Shown: positions 34,811-44,010 of the stretch, piece by piece | How positions within the stretch are numbered: position 1 is the first letter of the stretch | Layout of the letters: each line of letters opens with the position of its first letter | DNA from: CAUYXS01 sp965248495 | GTDB lineage: Bacteria > Chloroflexota > Dehalococcoidia > Lucifugimonadales > Australimonadaceae | DNA: 64,000 nucleotides | Assembly (NCBI GenBank): GCA_965248495.1 | Contig: CBDFJL010000003.1 | Coordinates: 496,001 to 560,000 of the forward strand | Reading direction: 5' to 3' | Notes under the pieces: generated by a model | The model's input: only the letters and a program-made list of their open reading frames with translations | Database searches by the model: none | What the model was told of the DNA's origin: nothing | Translations under genes and position numbers: made by a program

Positions 34811-36841
34811 CTAGGCCTTGGCCAGCTCCTTGGCGCGCCCCTCGACGATCTTCTGCTGGACTTGAGGCGGCACCTCAGCGTAGTGGTCGAACCGCACCGT
34901 CATGGTTCCCCTGCCCCGCGTGAGCGCACGCAGGCTGGTCGCCCATTGTTGGATCTCAGCCCGCGGCACCACCGCATCGATGACGGCGACGCCGCCTATG
35001 GGCGTCATGCCGTTGATCCGCGCACGCCGGGTGTTGAGGTCGCCGACGACTGCCCCTGCGGCCGACTCCGGCACGGTGATCTCAGCTCGCATGACTGGCT
35101 CCAACAAAACGGGGACTGCGTCGCGAATGCCCTGCCTCAGCGCCATGCCGCCTGCGATCTCGAAGCTTGCGCCCGAGGAGTCGACCGGGTGGGCGCTGCC
35201 GTCAAAGAGGACGACGCGCACATCGACGATGGGGAAGCCGTCGGAACCGCCGTCCAGGGCTTTCGCTACACCTTTCTCCACGGCGGGGATGAACTCCTTC
35301 GGTACGTTGCCGCCGACGACCTTGCTACCGAACTCGAACCCGGCGCCACGGTCCCGTGGCTCCAGGCGGATGACGACGTGGCCGTACTGGCCGTGGCCGC
35401 CCGTCTGCTTTTTGTGGCGGTACTCGGAGTTGGTGACTTTGCTGATGGTCTCTCGGTAGGGAATCCGCGGGACGCTCAGGCCCAGCTCGACGCCGAACTT
35501 GCGCTTGGCCCGCTCGGCCATGACGTCGACGTGGGTCTCGCCCATGCCCATGGCAACGAGCTCGCCGGTCTCCGGGTCGCGCTCCAGCTTCAGCGACGGG
35601 TCCTCCTCAGCGAGCCGGCCGAGCGCGGTCGACATCTTGTCCAGGTCGGCCTGGCTCTTGGGGTGGACCCCGACGCTATAGATGGCTCGCGGAAATTCGA
35701 TGGGCGGCAGGCTCACGCCGTCGGCCCTGGTCGTCAGCGTGTCGCCGGTGACGGCGTGGGCCAGCTTGGTCGCGGCGCCGATATCGCCCGCGGCCAGGCT
35801 GGGAACATTTTCCTGGTGTTTTCCGATGGGCACGGAGATCTGGCCCACACGCTCAGCCTCACCCCGAGTGGAGTCGAACAGCTCTTGGTGGGGCATCATG
35901 GCGCCGCTGTACACCCGGAAGTAGGAGATCTTGCCCACGAAGGGGTCCGCTGAGGTCTTGAACACCAGGGCGGCTAGCGGTCCCGCGTCGTCAGCGGTCA
36001 GCTCGACGTCCGCGCCGCCTTTGGACGCATGGATGGCGCGCGCCTGGGCCGGCGACGGCACGAAGTCGACGATCGCGTGCAGCAACTCGGGGATGCCGAC
36101 GCCGGTGGTAGCGGACCCGGCCAGGACCGGGACCACGTGGCCTCCACGGACACCGGCGGCAAGGCCTTGCTCGATCTCCTGCGGCGAGAGTTCGCCCTCC
36201 TCTAGGTACTTCTCAGTCAGGGCATCGTCGGTCTCCGCGACGGCCTCCGCCAGCTGCTCCCGCGTGTCGTCGGCGGCGGCCTTCATCTCGGCTGGCGCAT
36301 CGCCTTTGAGGACGTCTACAACGCCGGACAGGCTGCTTTCAGCGCCGATGGGCATATTGAAAGCGACGCACTGGCTACCCAACCTGCTGCGCAGCTGGGC
36401 GAGGGTGCCGGTAAAGTCGGCGTTCTCGCGGTCCATCTTGTTGATGAAGATGATGGTGGGGACGCCGAGGTGACGGAGACGGTGCCACGCCAGCTCGGTG
36501 CCAACCTCGATACCTGAGGGCGCGGAGACCACCAGCACCGCGGCGTCGACGGCACGCAGCGCCGAGACGGTCTCGCCCTCGAAGTCGGCGTAACCGGGCG
36601 TATCGACGAGGTTGACCTTATGGCCGTTGGTGATGCACGGCACGACGGACAACTGCAGGCTGGTCCGGTGCTTGTGCTCCTCAGGCTCGAAGTCTGAGAC
36701 GGTGTTACCGTCTTCCACTTTGCCCAGACGGGTGATGGCGCCCTCGGCGAACAACATCGCCTCGACGAGCGTCGTCTTTCCGCTGCCAGGATGCGCCAAG
36801 AGCGCCACGTTGCGCAGACGGTCGGTCGTGAACTGGTCCAC
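34811..36841 (-). CDS. Elongation factor G-like GTPase (EF-G2 type)
   Basis: 676 residues with all EF-G domains. The G motifs are AHPGSGKTTLVEAML, VDTPGYADFEGE and INKMDREN. The P-loop has HPGSGKT where canonical EF-G has HIDAGKT, a feature of the paralogous EF-G-like group found in Thermus and others. The C-terminus has KKQTGGHGQYGHVVIRLEP. Start is GTG 36841 behind GGAGGAG. It is unlikely to be the only EF-G of the cell; no str operon neighbours are present. Confidence 0.85.
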   Translation of the reverse strand: MDQFTTDRLRNVALLAHPGSGKTTLVEAMLFAEGAITRLGKVEDGNTVSDFEPEEHKHRTSLQLSVVPCITNGHKVNLVDTPGYADFEGETVSALRAVDAAVLVVSAPSGIEVGTELAWHRLRHLGVPTIIFINKMDRENADFTGTLAQLRSRLGSQCVAFNMPIGAESSLSGVVDVLKGDAPAEMKAAADDTREQLAEAVAETDDALTEKYLEEGELSPQEIEQGLAAGVRGGHVVPVLAGSATTGVGIPELLHAIVDFVPSPAQARAIHASKGGADVELTADDAGPLAALVFKTSADPFVGKISYFRVYSGAMMPHQELFDSTRGEAERVGQISVPIGKHQENVPSLAAGDIGAATKLAHAVTGDTLTTRADGVSLPPIEFPRAIYSVGVHPKSQADLDKMSTALGRLAEEDPSLKLERDPETGELVAMGMGETHVDVMAERAKRKFGVELGLSVPRIPYRETISKVTNSEYRHKKQTGGHGQYGHVVIRLEPRDRGAGFEFGSKVVGGNVPKEFIPAVEKGVAKALDGGSDGFPIVDVRVVLFDGSAHPVDSSGASFEIAGGMALRQGIRDAVPVLLEPVMRAEITVPESAAGAVVGDLNTRRARINGMTPIGGVAVIDAVVPRAEIQQWATSLRALTRGRGTMTVRFDHYAEVPPQVQQKIVEGRAKELAKA

Positions 36842-36959
36842 GTTGCTCCTCCGCGAAGCCTCGAAGTGAGTCAGTTGCCCAGGTTCCCCGGCGGCATTGT
36901 AGCCGCGACGCTTTGGGAGCGCCAACCCATGGCCTTGAGTCGTAATCTGTAGCACGATC

Positions 36960-38258
36960 ATGTTCCGTCGAAGCTTTCGCTCTCTTCCGCTGCTCTTGGC
37001 CACCGCCTTGTTGGCGCTACTCCTGTTTGCGGGCGCTGGCCGGGGCGATACGGTCTCGGACGTGGACCGGCGGACCGCGCCGATCCGGCAGGACCTGGTG
37101 CGCTGGGAGGCTACCCACATCTTGGACAAGTGGTGGAACCGCTTCGCTGCCTCGGTGCTCCGCCAGGGCTCCGGCGAGGACGCGCGGCGGGATGCGCTCG
37201 CCACGTTCTTCGACCTGGGCCGCAGCATAGGTGACGTCGACCGCGAGCTGGCCCAGGCGCTGGCGCAGCCGGCAGCGCAGGGCTCTCGAGCAGCCGGCGA
37301 CGTTTTCGCAGAGCTGGAGGCGCTCGAGGACCAGCGGGCGGGCACTCAGCCGTTGGTCGAGGAGGCCATCGAAAGCGCCATCACCGCTGCCCTAGGCGAC
37401 TTGGGCGTCATCGACAGCTTCGGGCCGCTCCGCTGGCCCCCTGTCGACTTCACGTTCGAGCCAGGAGCGCTGGTGCTGGTGCGCTCACCCAGGGACGAGA
37501 TCCGGCGACTCGAAGATACGCTGCTGCGGGCCGACGTTGACCTGCTCGCGCAGCAGCGGCTCGAGGAGGGCGTGGAGGACGACGACTCGGCTGTATCGGC
37601 GCTGGTGGTCCGCGTAGGCGGCATCGCCACCTACCCCGCACAGGTGTCACCCTCGGGGTCGCTCCACGACACGCTCATCCTCGCGAGCCACGAGTGGACC
37701 CACCACTGGCTGGTCTTCCGCCCGCTGGGCCTGCGCTGGTGGCAAGGCGGCGAGCTCGCGAGCCTCAACGAGACGTTTGCCGATATCGTGGGCGAGGAGG
37801 TCGGCGACCTGGCGCTGGGGGTCCTCACGGGCGACGCCTTCGAGCGGCCCCCGTGGAAGCCGCCGGTGTTCGAGCCCTCGGCGCCCTCGGCGGACGATGA
37901 CCTGGAGGGCTTCGACTTCCAGCGCTACATGCGAGAGACCCGCGTCAGGTTGGACGAGCTGCTCGCGGAGGGCCGCGTGACCGATGCGGAGGCCTGGCTC
38001 GAGGAGCGCCGCCTTGGTCTGCTGGAGAACGGCCAGCCTCTCCGCAAGCTGAACACGGCCTTCTTTGCCTTCCACGGCACCTACGCGGGCGACCCACATG
38101 GGGGCGGCGTCAACCCGATCGAGGGGCAGCTCAGGACGCTGCGCTCGGCTGCGGGGAGCCTTGCTGAGTTCGTCGGCCAGGTCTCGGGCATCACCAAGAC
38201 AGGCCAGCTGGAGGCGATGGCGCGAGCAGCGGGCTGGGAGCCGCCCGCGTCATCCTGA
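36960..38258 (+). CDS. Secreted HExxH metallopeptidase-like protein
   Basis: 432 residues. The N-terminus is a signal peptide or anchor (RSLPLLLATALLALLLFAGA). A gluzincin-type zinc site is visible in LASHEWTHHWLVF, with a candidate third ligand Glu in LNETFADIVGEEVG about 30 residues later. No named family recognised. Divergent from the EF-G-like gene. Its stop codon overlaps the first unit of an eight-copy 22-base tandem repeat. Confidence 0.7.
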   Translation: MFRRSFRSLPLLLATALLALLLFAGAGRGDTVSDVDRRTAPIRQDLVRWEATHILDKWWNRFAASVLRQGSGEDARRDALATFFDLGRSIGDVDRELAQALAQPAAQGSRAAGDVFAELEALEDQRAGTQPLVEEAIESAITAALGDLGVIDSFGPLRWPPVDFTFEPGALVLVRSPRDEIRRLEDTLLRADVDLLAQQRLEEGVEDDDSAVSALVVRVGGIATYPAQVSPSGSLHDTLILASHEWTHHWLVFRPLGLRWWQGGELASLNETFADIVGEEVGDLALGVLTGDAFERPPWKPPVFEPSAPSADDDLEGFDFQRYMRETRVRLDELLAEGRVTDAEAWLEERRLGLLENGQPLRKLNTAFFAFHGTYAGDPHGGGVNPIEGQLRTLRSAAGSLAEFVGQVSGITKTGQLEAMARAAGWEPPASS

Positions 38259-38432
38259 GCGCAGCGAAGGATCTGGCTGAGCGCAGCGAAGGATCTGGCT
38301 GAGCGCAGCGAAGGATCTGGCTGAGCGCAGCGAAGGATCTGGCTGAGCGCAGCGAAGGATCTGGCTGAGCGCAGCGAAGGATCTGGCTGAGCGCAGCGAA
38401 GGATCTGGCTGAGCGCAGCGAAGGGTCTGGCA
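38257..38432. repeat. Eight tandem copies of a 22-bp repeat
   Basis: The unit GAGCGCAGCGAAGGATCTGG plus CT is repeated eight times without spacers, the last copy being slightly divergent. At 38455-38490 a related sequence occurs inverted (CCAGATCCTTCGG, then CCTCAGGATGA). Similar CATCCTGAGCGAAGCGAAGGATCT-type sequences are known as dispersed intergenic repeats in other bacteria. Confidence 0.9.
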
Positions 38433-38501
38433 GGTATGACCGCCGCTTGCTCCACCAGATCCTTCGGCCTCCCTTGTCGACCTCAGGATGACAGTGTGGG
38501 T

Positions 38502-38576
38502 CCCAGCGCCGCCCCGGCGGTGGCCGCACTCGGCAGACGTAACGTCTCGCGAGCGGACCGCCGGGGCGGCGCTGGG
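38502..38576. terminator. 20-bp perfect hairpin between convergent genes
   Basis: CCCAGCGCCGCCCCGGCGGT (38502-38521) is perfectly complementary to 38557-38576. The loop holds a second palindrome, AGACGT-A-ACGTCT (38535-38547). It ends four bases before the stop codon of the TolB-like gene. Probably a bidirectional terminator, although no T tract is present. Confidence 0.5.
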
Positions 38577-38580
38577 CGCC

Positions 38581-39687
38581 CTACCAGTCGGGCTGGGTGT
38601 TGGGGAGCACGTCGGCGGTGAGCCGCCGCTGGTCCGAGCCGTCAGCCTCCATGGCGAAGAGGTCCGACTTGCCGGATGGTGTCGACGTGAAGACGACCTT
38701 CCCTGAAGGCCCGACGTCGACGGATGACTCGTCGAAGTCGTTGGCCGTCAACAGCACGAGGTCCGCTCCGTCCAGGCCGACGGCGGCGATGTCGGGGCCG
38801 CCGTTACGGTCGGAGATGAAGACGACGCGCTTTCCATCCGCGGACCAGGTCGGTGCCCATTCGTTGGCGGGGTTCATGGTGACGTTGACCTGCTGCGTGA
38901 CACTGCCGTCGTCACGCACCTCGACCACGTAGATCTCCTGGTTGTTGTCCCGCTCGGACACGAAAGCCAGCCACTTGCCATTCGGTGACCAAGACGGTGC
39001 GTAGTCCCGAGTCTGGCTCACCTGAATCGTGTTCACGCCGCCAGGGTTGCGCAGGAAGATGCCGATGGGTACGCCGTTGGGGTCCTGCACGGAGAAGGCC
39101 ACCCAGCGGTCCTGTGGCGACCAAGCGGGGTCCGCCTCGCCCTCACGCCCGAAGATGAGCCGGTTGGGTCTGAGGGTGTCGAGCGCCAGCCAGTAGATGC
39201 GCGGTGGGCCATCGATGTCGGGCGAGACGTACGCCAATCGCTTGCCGTCCGGCGACCAGGTGACGTTTGACTCGTCGACGCCGGTGTTGGTCACGCGGAG
39301 TGAGCTCGAGCTCGAGGGGTTGCTGGGATCGGCGAACGATAGCGTGACGTAGACCTCGACGTTGCCGTCGCGGTCGCTCAGGTACGCCACGCGGGTCCGG
39401 TCCGGTGACCAGACGGCGGCGAAGTCGTCGGCCGGGTGGCCCACGATGATGCGCCCATCGGTGCCGTCGGGCCGGATGACGGCAATGTCGCGAGCGCCCT
39501 CGTCGCCCGCGGAATACACGATGAACTCCTCGTCGTCCAGCAGGCCGCAGGCGCTGGCGAGCCCAGCGACGACCGCGAAAAGGAGGGCTGCCAGCGTCAG
39601 GGACGCTGGGGAGCGGGGCGTAGCCAAGCGTGCTCGATGTAGGGGTGTTAGGGCCATCGGAGGTCGGTCATCCTGGGGCGTTTCCAA
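38581..39687 (-). CDS. TolB-like beta-propeller lipoprotein
   Basis: 368 residues. A hydrophobic signal ending LASAC is a good lipobox, so the mature protein is probably lipid-anchored outside the membrane. The rest consists of about six PD40/TolB-type repeats with WSPDGKRLAYVS, WSPNGKWLAFVSERD and WSADGKRVVFISDRNG. Such propellers mediate protein contacts. No Tol-Pal genes are near, so a TolB function is not implied. Start ATG 39687 or 39657. Confidence 0.8.
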   Translation of the reverse strand: METPQDDRPPMALTPLHRARLATPRSPASLTLAALLFAVVAGLASACGLLDDEEFIVYSAGDEGARDIAVIRPDGTDGRIIVGHPADDFAAVWSPDRTRVAYLSDRDGNVEVYVTLSFADPSNPSSSSSLRVTNTGVDESNVTWSPDGKRLAYVSPDIDGPPRIYWLALDTLRPNRLIFGREGEADPAWSPQDRWVAFSVQDPNGVPIGIFLRNPGGVNTIQVSQTRDYAPSWSPNGKWLAFVSERDNNQEIYVVEVRDDGSVTQQVNVTMNPANEWAPTWSADGKRVVFISDRNGGPDIAAVGLDGADLVLLTANDFDESSVDVGPSGKVVFTSTPSGKSDLFAMEADGSDQRRLTADVLPNTQPDW

Positions 39688-39765
39688 GGCAACGATGCAC
39701 CGCAGGCCAAGGCGAAGGATTCTCGACTCGAACGTAGCAGAATGTCCAAACGTTTGCCTAGGCGT

Positions 39766-40131
39766 TTAGAAGGGTAGCCACGGCCGTTCCTGTCCACGCT
39801 TTATGCGGGCAGGGTTCACGAATCCGTACCCGAAGCCGCCCACGATCCCTATAGCCGCGCCGCCGATGACGGCCGCGGTCGGCAGCCACAGCGGCACTTC
39901 GGCGATGTCCTGATCGCAGTCGGTCTGCACCTCGTCGAGGGTCGCTTCCTCAAAGGTGCGCAGCTCCTCGCAGCGCTGGGCCGACCCCACGAAGACCGAC
40001 TGGATGAACACGGCGGGGACCAGGCCCGCCACCAGGCCCACGAAGCCGACGAGCAGGGCGAGGAGCAGGCCACGAATGATGCGGCGGCCTAGGGTGTCAG
40101 GCTGCTGTATGGCCCCGGCGGCCTCGATCAT
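39766..40131 (-). CDS. Small membrane protein with Cys-containing loop
   Basis: 121 residues with two hydrophobic helices (GLLLALLVGFVGLVAGLVPA and WLPTAAVIGGAAIGIVGGFG). They flank an acidic loop that contains two Cys (RCEELRTFEE and TDCDQDIAE). No family recognised. ATG 40131 overlaps the stop of the AlkD-like gene (ATGA), so the two are cotranscribed. Confidence 0.6.
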   Translation of the reverse strand: MIEAAGAIQQPDTLGRRIIRGLLLALLVGFVGLVAGLVPAVFIQSVFVGSAQRCEELRTFEEATLDEVQTDCDQDIAEVPLWLPTAAVIGGAAIGIVGGFGYGFVNPARIKRGQERPWLPF

Positions 40132-40910
40132 CGCCCCAGGACCGCCATCCGGTGCTCCGGCGGAAGCTTGGTCGCGGCCAATCTGACTATCGTCTCGGGG
40201 CTGCGGTCCTTCCACGGCATCAAGAACTCCACCACCCGGTCGGCCTTCAGCCGGGTCGCCTCCATGAGCAGCGTCCCGACTCCCTCTTGCACGGCCGCGT
40301 CCTCATCCTCCATCAGCAGCTCGGCCACCTCCAGCGCGTCGGTCAGGAAGCGGCCCTCGCGCACCAGCGGCGTGAAGGCCATGACCGCCGCGCGGCGCTG
40401 CCACCGGCCGCCCGAGCGGGCCCACTCAGCCAGCGTGGCTACCAGCGACGGTTTCCCGGACAACGAGCGGGAGATCATATGGGCGCTGACGTCGTCGGTG
40501 TTCGGGGCATTGGTGAGGCACCCCACCCATGCGGCGAAACGCTCGAATTCGCCTGCGCCGATGTGTCGGGCTTGCGCGGTAACGACCACGTCGGCCACGA
40601 TTCCCTCCTCGATGTTGCCGCTGAGGAACAGCGGATCAGCGATAGCCATGGCCAGCGGCAGGCCTGCCCCACGCACGTGCCGCATGAGGTCCTGCCCGAA
40701 GCGGTTGGCCTGCTGGAGCGGCACGCCGTAGCAGGGCGTCGCCTCGCCGTGCTCCCGCCGCAGCTGGGCTGCCGCCTGCGGCTTTCCCGCACTACGTAGA
40801 CGACTGCGGACTTCGTCAACCAGCTGGGCGGCACGCTGCTGCGTCGCTTCGTCAATGGCGGGCGTCGCGGTGCTGGGCCGGGGGTCCTGGCGCGGGCGGT
40901 GTCGAGCCAT
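40128..40910 (-). CDS. DNA alkylation repair (AlkD-like) protein
   Basis: 260 residues, helical HEAT-like protein. TPCYGVPLQQANRFGQDLMR at the N-terminus and GGRWQRRAAVMAFTPLVREG in the middle are typical of the AlkD family of alkylpurine glycosylases. The start ATG 40910 has TAGAAT six bases upstream. Confidence 0.82.
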   Translation of the reverse strand: MARHRPRQDPRPSTATPAIDEATQQRAAQLVDEVRSRLRSAGKPQAAAQLRREHGEATPCYGVPLQQANRFGQDLMRHVRGAGLPLAMAIADPLFLSGNIEEGIVADVVVTAQARHIGAGEFERFAAWVGCLTNAPNTDDVSAHMISRSLSGKPSLVATLAEWARSGGRWQRRAAVMAFTPLVREGRFLTDALEVAELLMEDEDAAVQEGVGTLLMEATRLKADRVVEFLMPWKDRSPETIVRLAATKLPPEHRMAVLGR

Positions 40911-40916
40911 GGCACC

Positions 40917-40922
40917 ATTCTA
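40917..40922 (-). promoter_or_regulatory. Leaderless -10 box of the AlkD-like gene
   Basis: TAGAAT on the minus strand, six bases, then ATG 40910. Confidence 0.5.
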
Positions 40923-41017
40923 GCGCCGCTGACGCGGGCAAATGCCGTCGAGGCGGACTAGTGCTGCCGACCCAGGGCTAGCGCCGCCGGTGTCGAGGAG
41001 GGTATCAACGAGGGCGG

Positions 41018-41094
41018 TGGTGGCGCATACGGGATTCGAACCCGTGGTCTTCGCCTTGAGAGGGCGATGTCCTGGGCCACTAGACGAATGCGCC
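41018..41094 (-). tRNA. tRNA-Glu (CTC)
   Basis: A full cloverleaf folds on the minus strand: acceptor GGCGCAT/ATGCGCC, anticodon stem TCGCC/GGCGA around loop CTCTCAA with anticodon CTC, and T arm ACGGG-TTCGAAT-CCCGT. CCA is encoded (41018-41020). Confidence 0.95.
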
Positions 41095-41123
41095 ACGGAG
41101 AAGGCCGCGGCCAGGCCCAGGCC

Positions 41124-41153
41124 AGTATAACGGAGGCGTTTCGCCTCCGCCAA
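41124..41153 (-). promoter_or_regulatory. Promoter of tRNA-Glu
   Basis: On the minus strand TTGGCG, 18 bases, TATACT, about 30 bases upstream of the tRNA. The spacer is a perfect 8-bp hairpin (CGGAGGCG-TTT-CGCCTCCG, 41131-41149). Confidence 0.45.
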
Positions 41154-41181
41154 CGCCCCTGATCGTCCCCGCACCCACGGC

Positions 41182-41211
41182 TTGACGGAGGTTGGGACGT
41201 TCCCGTACGTT
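41182..41211 (+). promoter_or_regulatory. Promoter of the first Rieske oxygenase gene
   Basis: TTGACG, 18-base spacer, TACGTT. A predicted leader of about 50 bases precedes ATG 41271, with an AGGAGGG ribosome binding site. Confidence 0.45.
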
Positions 41212-41270
41212 CTCGCGGCGAGAATCGGACGAGTGGGGCGCGTTCACACGCCGGCTTCAGGAGGGTCGCC

Positions 41271-42587
41271 ATGGTTAAGGAAAAAGACCGCGAAGAGCTG
41301 CTACAGATCGAGGAGGTGGGCGAGGCGGTCGAGCAGATTGAGCACACCAAGCCCTACAAGCGCTACCTGGATGCGTCGCTGGGTCTGCGCAACCACTGGT
41401 ACCCAGCCTTCTTCAGCCAGGAGTTGGCCGAGGGGCAGCTCAAGGGTGAGATGCTCCTGGGCGAGCGCATCGCCTTCAAGCGCGCGGGCGGCACCGTGTA
41501 CGCCTTCGAGGACCGCTGCGCCCACCGTGCCGCGCCCTTCTCCGCCCGGCCCGAGTGCTACACCGAGAACACGGTCACCTGCTGGCTCCACGGCTTCACC
41601 TACGACGTGCGCGACGGCAAGCTGGTGCAGGTGGTCTCCGAGCCGGGCAGCGCCATCATCGGCAAGGTGAGCATCAAGACCTACCCGACTGAGGAGCACA
41701 ACGGGGTCGTCTTCGTCTTCGTCGGCGACCTGGACCCGGCGCCTCCCATCACCGACGACATCCAACCGAAGTTCTTCAACAAGGGCTTGGTCTTCCACCC
41801 GCTCATGCGCCACAAGATTCGGTGCAACTGGCGCGTGGCCGCCGAGAACGGCTACGACGCCGCGCACATCTACGGCCACCGCGGCGCCGAGATCTTCAAG
41901 CGCTTCAACGTGGCCATCCCGCTGGGCACCTACCCCTCGACGCGCGACAACGTCACGGTGGTCGAGGGCGACGGACCCAAGGGCATCGTCAAGCTCGACG
42001 ACATCAACGTCTGGTCGGCGGAGATCGAAGGCGTCCAGATCACGGCCGCCAACGTCGACGCCGCCAATCCCCCGCCCGCGATCGACATCGCCGTGGGTCT
42101 CTTCATGCCCTGTGGCCTGGAGGTGGACTGGTTCCCGGCGCCCGGCATGATTCACTTCGAGTGGTACGTCCCCATCGACGAGGACCACCACATGTACATG
42201 ATCACCCAGTCCAAGTACGTCGAGACCGAGGCCGAGGCCAAGGCGTTCCCCAAGGAGTGTGACGACATCTTCGGTCCCCTCGTCTGGCAGCGGCCCGACG
42301 GGCAGACCGACCCGATGGGCGACGGCCCGACGTGGGGGTTCAACAACTTCGACGCCTTCGGACGCGAGCAGATACACCATTCCTACGAGTACGAGAACTG
42401 GTGGAACCGCGAGCGCCTGTTCAAGCCGGACTACATCATCGTGCGCTGGCGGATGCTGGTCGACACGCACGCAAGGGGCATCCAGAAGCGGGGCAACTGG
42501 GCCCGCACCCACGGCTGGTCACCGCGTCACGACGGCTACCAGCCAGACCTCGCGCCCGGTGACTTCCCCGCCGCCGACCGGGGCTAG
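41271..42587 (+). CDS. Rieske non-heme iron oxygenase, alpha subunit
   Basis: 438 residues. Rieske 2Fe-2S ligands are Cys83/His85 (CAHR) and Cys104/His107 (CWLH). The catalytic iron motif is complete: ENGYDAAHIYGH, with Asp196, His199 and His203. This layout resembles the carbazole-dioxygenase-like group. Such enzymes hydroxylate aromatic or alicyclic rings and need a reductase, which is not encoded nearby. Followed 30 bases later by the M20-fold gene. The substrate cannot be read from sequence. Confidence 0.9.
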   Translation: MVKEKDREELLQIEEVGEAVEQIEHTKPYKRYLDASLGLRNHWYPAFFSQELAEGQLKGEMLLGERIAFKRAGGTVYAFEDRCAHRAAPFSARPECYTENTVTCWLHGFTYDVRDGKLVQVVSEPGSAIIGKVSIKTYPTEEHNGVVFVFVGDLDPAPPITDDIQPKFFNKGLVFHPLMRHKIRCNWRVAAENGYDAAHIYGHRGAEIFKRFNVAIPLGTYPSTRDNVTVVEGDGPKGIVKLDDINVWSAEIEGVQITAANVDAANPPPAIDIAVGLFMPCGLEVDWFPAPGMIHFEWYVPIDEDHHMYMITQSKYVETEAEAKAFPKECDDIFGPLVWQRPDGQTDPMGDGPTWGFNNFDAFGREQIHHSYEYENWWNRERLFKPDYIIVRWRMLVDTHARGIQKRGNWARTHGWSPRHDGYQPDLAPGDFPAADRG

Positions 42588-42616
42588 CCGTGAGCCGGTA
42601 GGGGGAGTACGCGCAG

Positions 42617-43975
42617 ATGTCGACCGACGTTCCAGCAGCGGCGGAGACCCGCCAGGTCCCTCTTTCCACCGAGCAACGTGCGTGGGTCGACCGGGCCTGC
42701 GCGGCTATCGACGAGGCGCGGATGCGCCAATTCAACCTCGATCTCACCGCGATCCACAGTCCAACGGGGCACGAACGGGCGGTGAGCGAGTTCGTGGCCG
42801 AATACCTGCGCGAGATTGGCCTTCAAGCGTTCTACCAGCGCGTGGACACTGACTCGGGGAACGCGGTGGGGCGCCTGCGTGGTAGCGGCGGTGGCGCGTC
42901 GCTCATGCTGTATGCGCCCATCGACACGCACCTGAGCGCCGACCCCGACGAGGACGTGCCGTGGGTGGGTCGCGAGCTGCGCCCCGACATGCTTCCCAAC
43001 GCCTACCTCGACGACGGGGGCAACGTCATCGGCCTCGGGGCCTCGAACCCCAAAGGTATGGTCACTGCGATGGTCGAAGCGGTGGCGGCGCTCAAGCAGG
43101 CCGACGTCCCGCTGACGGGTGACGTGATCGCGGCCTTCGCCGGAGGCGGCATGCCCATGACGCCATCGCCGGAGAGCGAGGCCCAGAACCACGGGCTGGG
43201 CAGCGGCGTCACCTACATGATCAACCACGGCGTGACTGCCGACTTCTGCATCATCTGCAAGCCTTGGTGGGCCGTCTTCTGGGAGGAGGTGGGGCTCTGC
43301 TGGTTCAAGGTCTCCGTGCGAGGGACCATGAACTACGCGGGCATCCCGCGCGGCACGCCCGGCTTCCGCAGCTCGCTGGTCCCAGCGGCCCGGGTGCTGC
43401 TCGCATTGGAGGAGTGGCTGCCCGCGTACACGAAGCGCAACACCTCCGGCCAGTGCGCGCCCGAGGGGAACATCTCGGCCCTACGCGCGGGGTGGCCCTA
43501 CCGGCCCGCCTTTCCGTCGGCGACCACGGAGATATACCTGGACATCCGCTGCAACCCGCGCACGTCCACTGCCGAGGTCCGCTCTCAGTTCGCCGAGGCC
43601 ATCGACGCGATACGGGCGGCCGACCCAACGCTGGAGCTCGACTGGGAGATGTTCGCCGCCTACCCCGGCGCCAGCACGAGCCCGGACAACTGGATAATCC
43701 ATTCCTCGATGCGCGGATGGGAGTTCGCCGAGGGTCGCCCCCATGAGGCGCCGCCGCCGGTAAGCGGCCAGACTGACGCGTCGGCCATCCGCAACCTGGG
43801 CATCCCCACCGCGCGCTTCGGCATGCCGTTCCCACCGGCCGGCTCCCCACCGGAGTGGGACGGCCTTGGCGGCATGGGCTTCAGCAACATCCCGGACCTG
43901 GTCAAGGTGACCAAGGCCGCGATCTATGCGGCGGTCGATACCTGCACCCGGCCCCGCAGCGAGCTTGGGCTCTAG
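42617..43975 (+). CDS. M20-fold protein lacking several metal ligands
   Basis: 452 residues with the overall order of M20 metallo-hydrolases, including a central dimerisation domain and a C-terminal TDASAIRNLGIPTARFG. Expected ligands are changed, however. The GHxD motif reads APIDTH (His to Pro101), the GxxDxKG motif reads GASNPKG (Asp to Asn144), the catalytic Glu-Glu reads AGGGMP (Gly177-Gly178), and the later EP motif reads CKP. It is therefore unlikely to be a normal dizinc peptidase. It lies 30 bases after the Rieske gene and is probably cotranscribed. Confidence 0.78.
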   Translation: MSTDVPAAAETRQVPLSTEQRAWVDRACAAIDEARMRQFNLDLTAIHSPTGHERAVSEFVAEYLREIGLQAFYQRVDTDSGNAVGRLRGSGGGASLMLYAPIDTHLSADPDEDVPWVGRELRPDMLPNAYLDDGGNVIGLGASNPKGMVTAMVEAVAALKQADVPLTGDVIAAFAGGGMPMTPSPESEAQNHGLGSGVTYMINHGVTADFCIICKPWWAVFWEEVGLCWFKVSVRGTMNYAGIPRGTPGFRSSLVPAARVLLALEEWLPAYTKRNTSGQCAPEGNISALRAGWPYRPAFPSATTEIYLDIRCNPRTSTAEVRSQFAEAIDAIRAADPTLELDWEMFAAYPGASTSPDNWIIHSSMRGWEFAEGRPHEAPPPVSGQTDASAIRNLGIPTARFGMPFPPAGSPPEWDGLGGMGFSNIPDLVKVTKAAIYAAVDTCTRPRSELGL

Positions 43976-44010
43976 CCGCGCGCAACGCACGCGACAGCCG
44001 GCAGGCCGGC

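Noticed and set aside
34811..37345. Extended N-terminus of the EF-G-like protein
   Set aside because: The first 168 codons are Ser/Arg-rich noise that overlaps the divergent metallopeptidase gene. GTG 36841 has a strong ribosome binding site and begins the GTPase domain.
38257..38432. CRISPR-like array
   Set aside because: The 22-bp units are directly adjacent with no unique spacers, and no cas genes are present.
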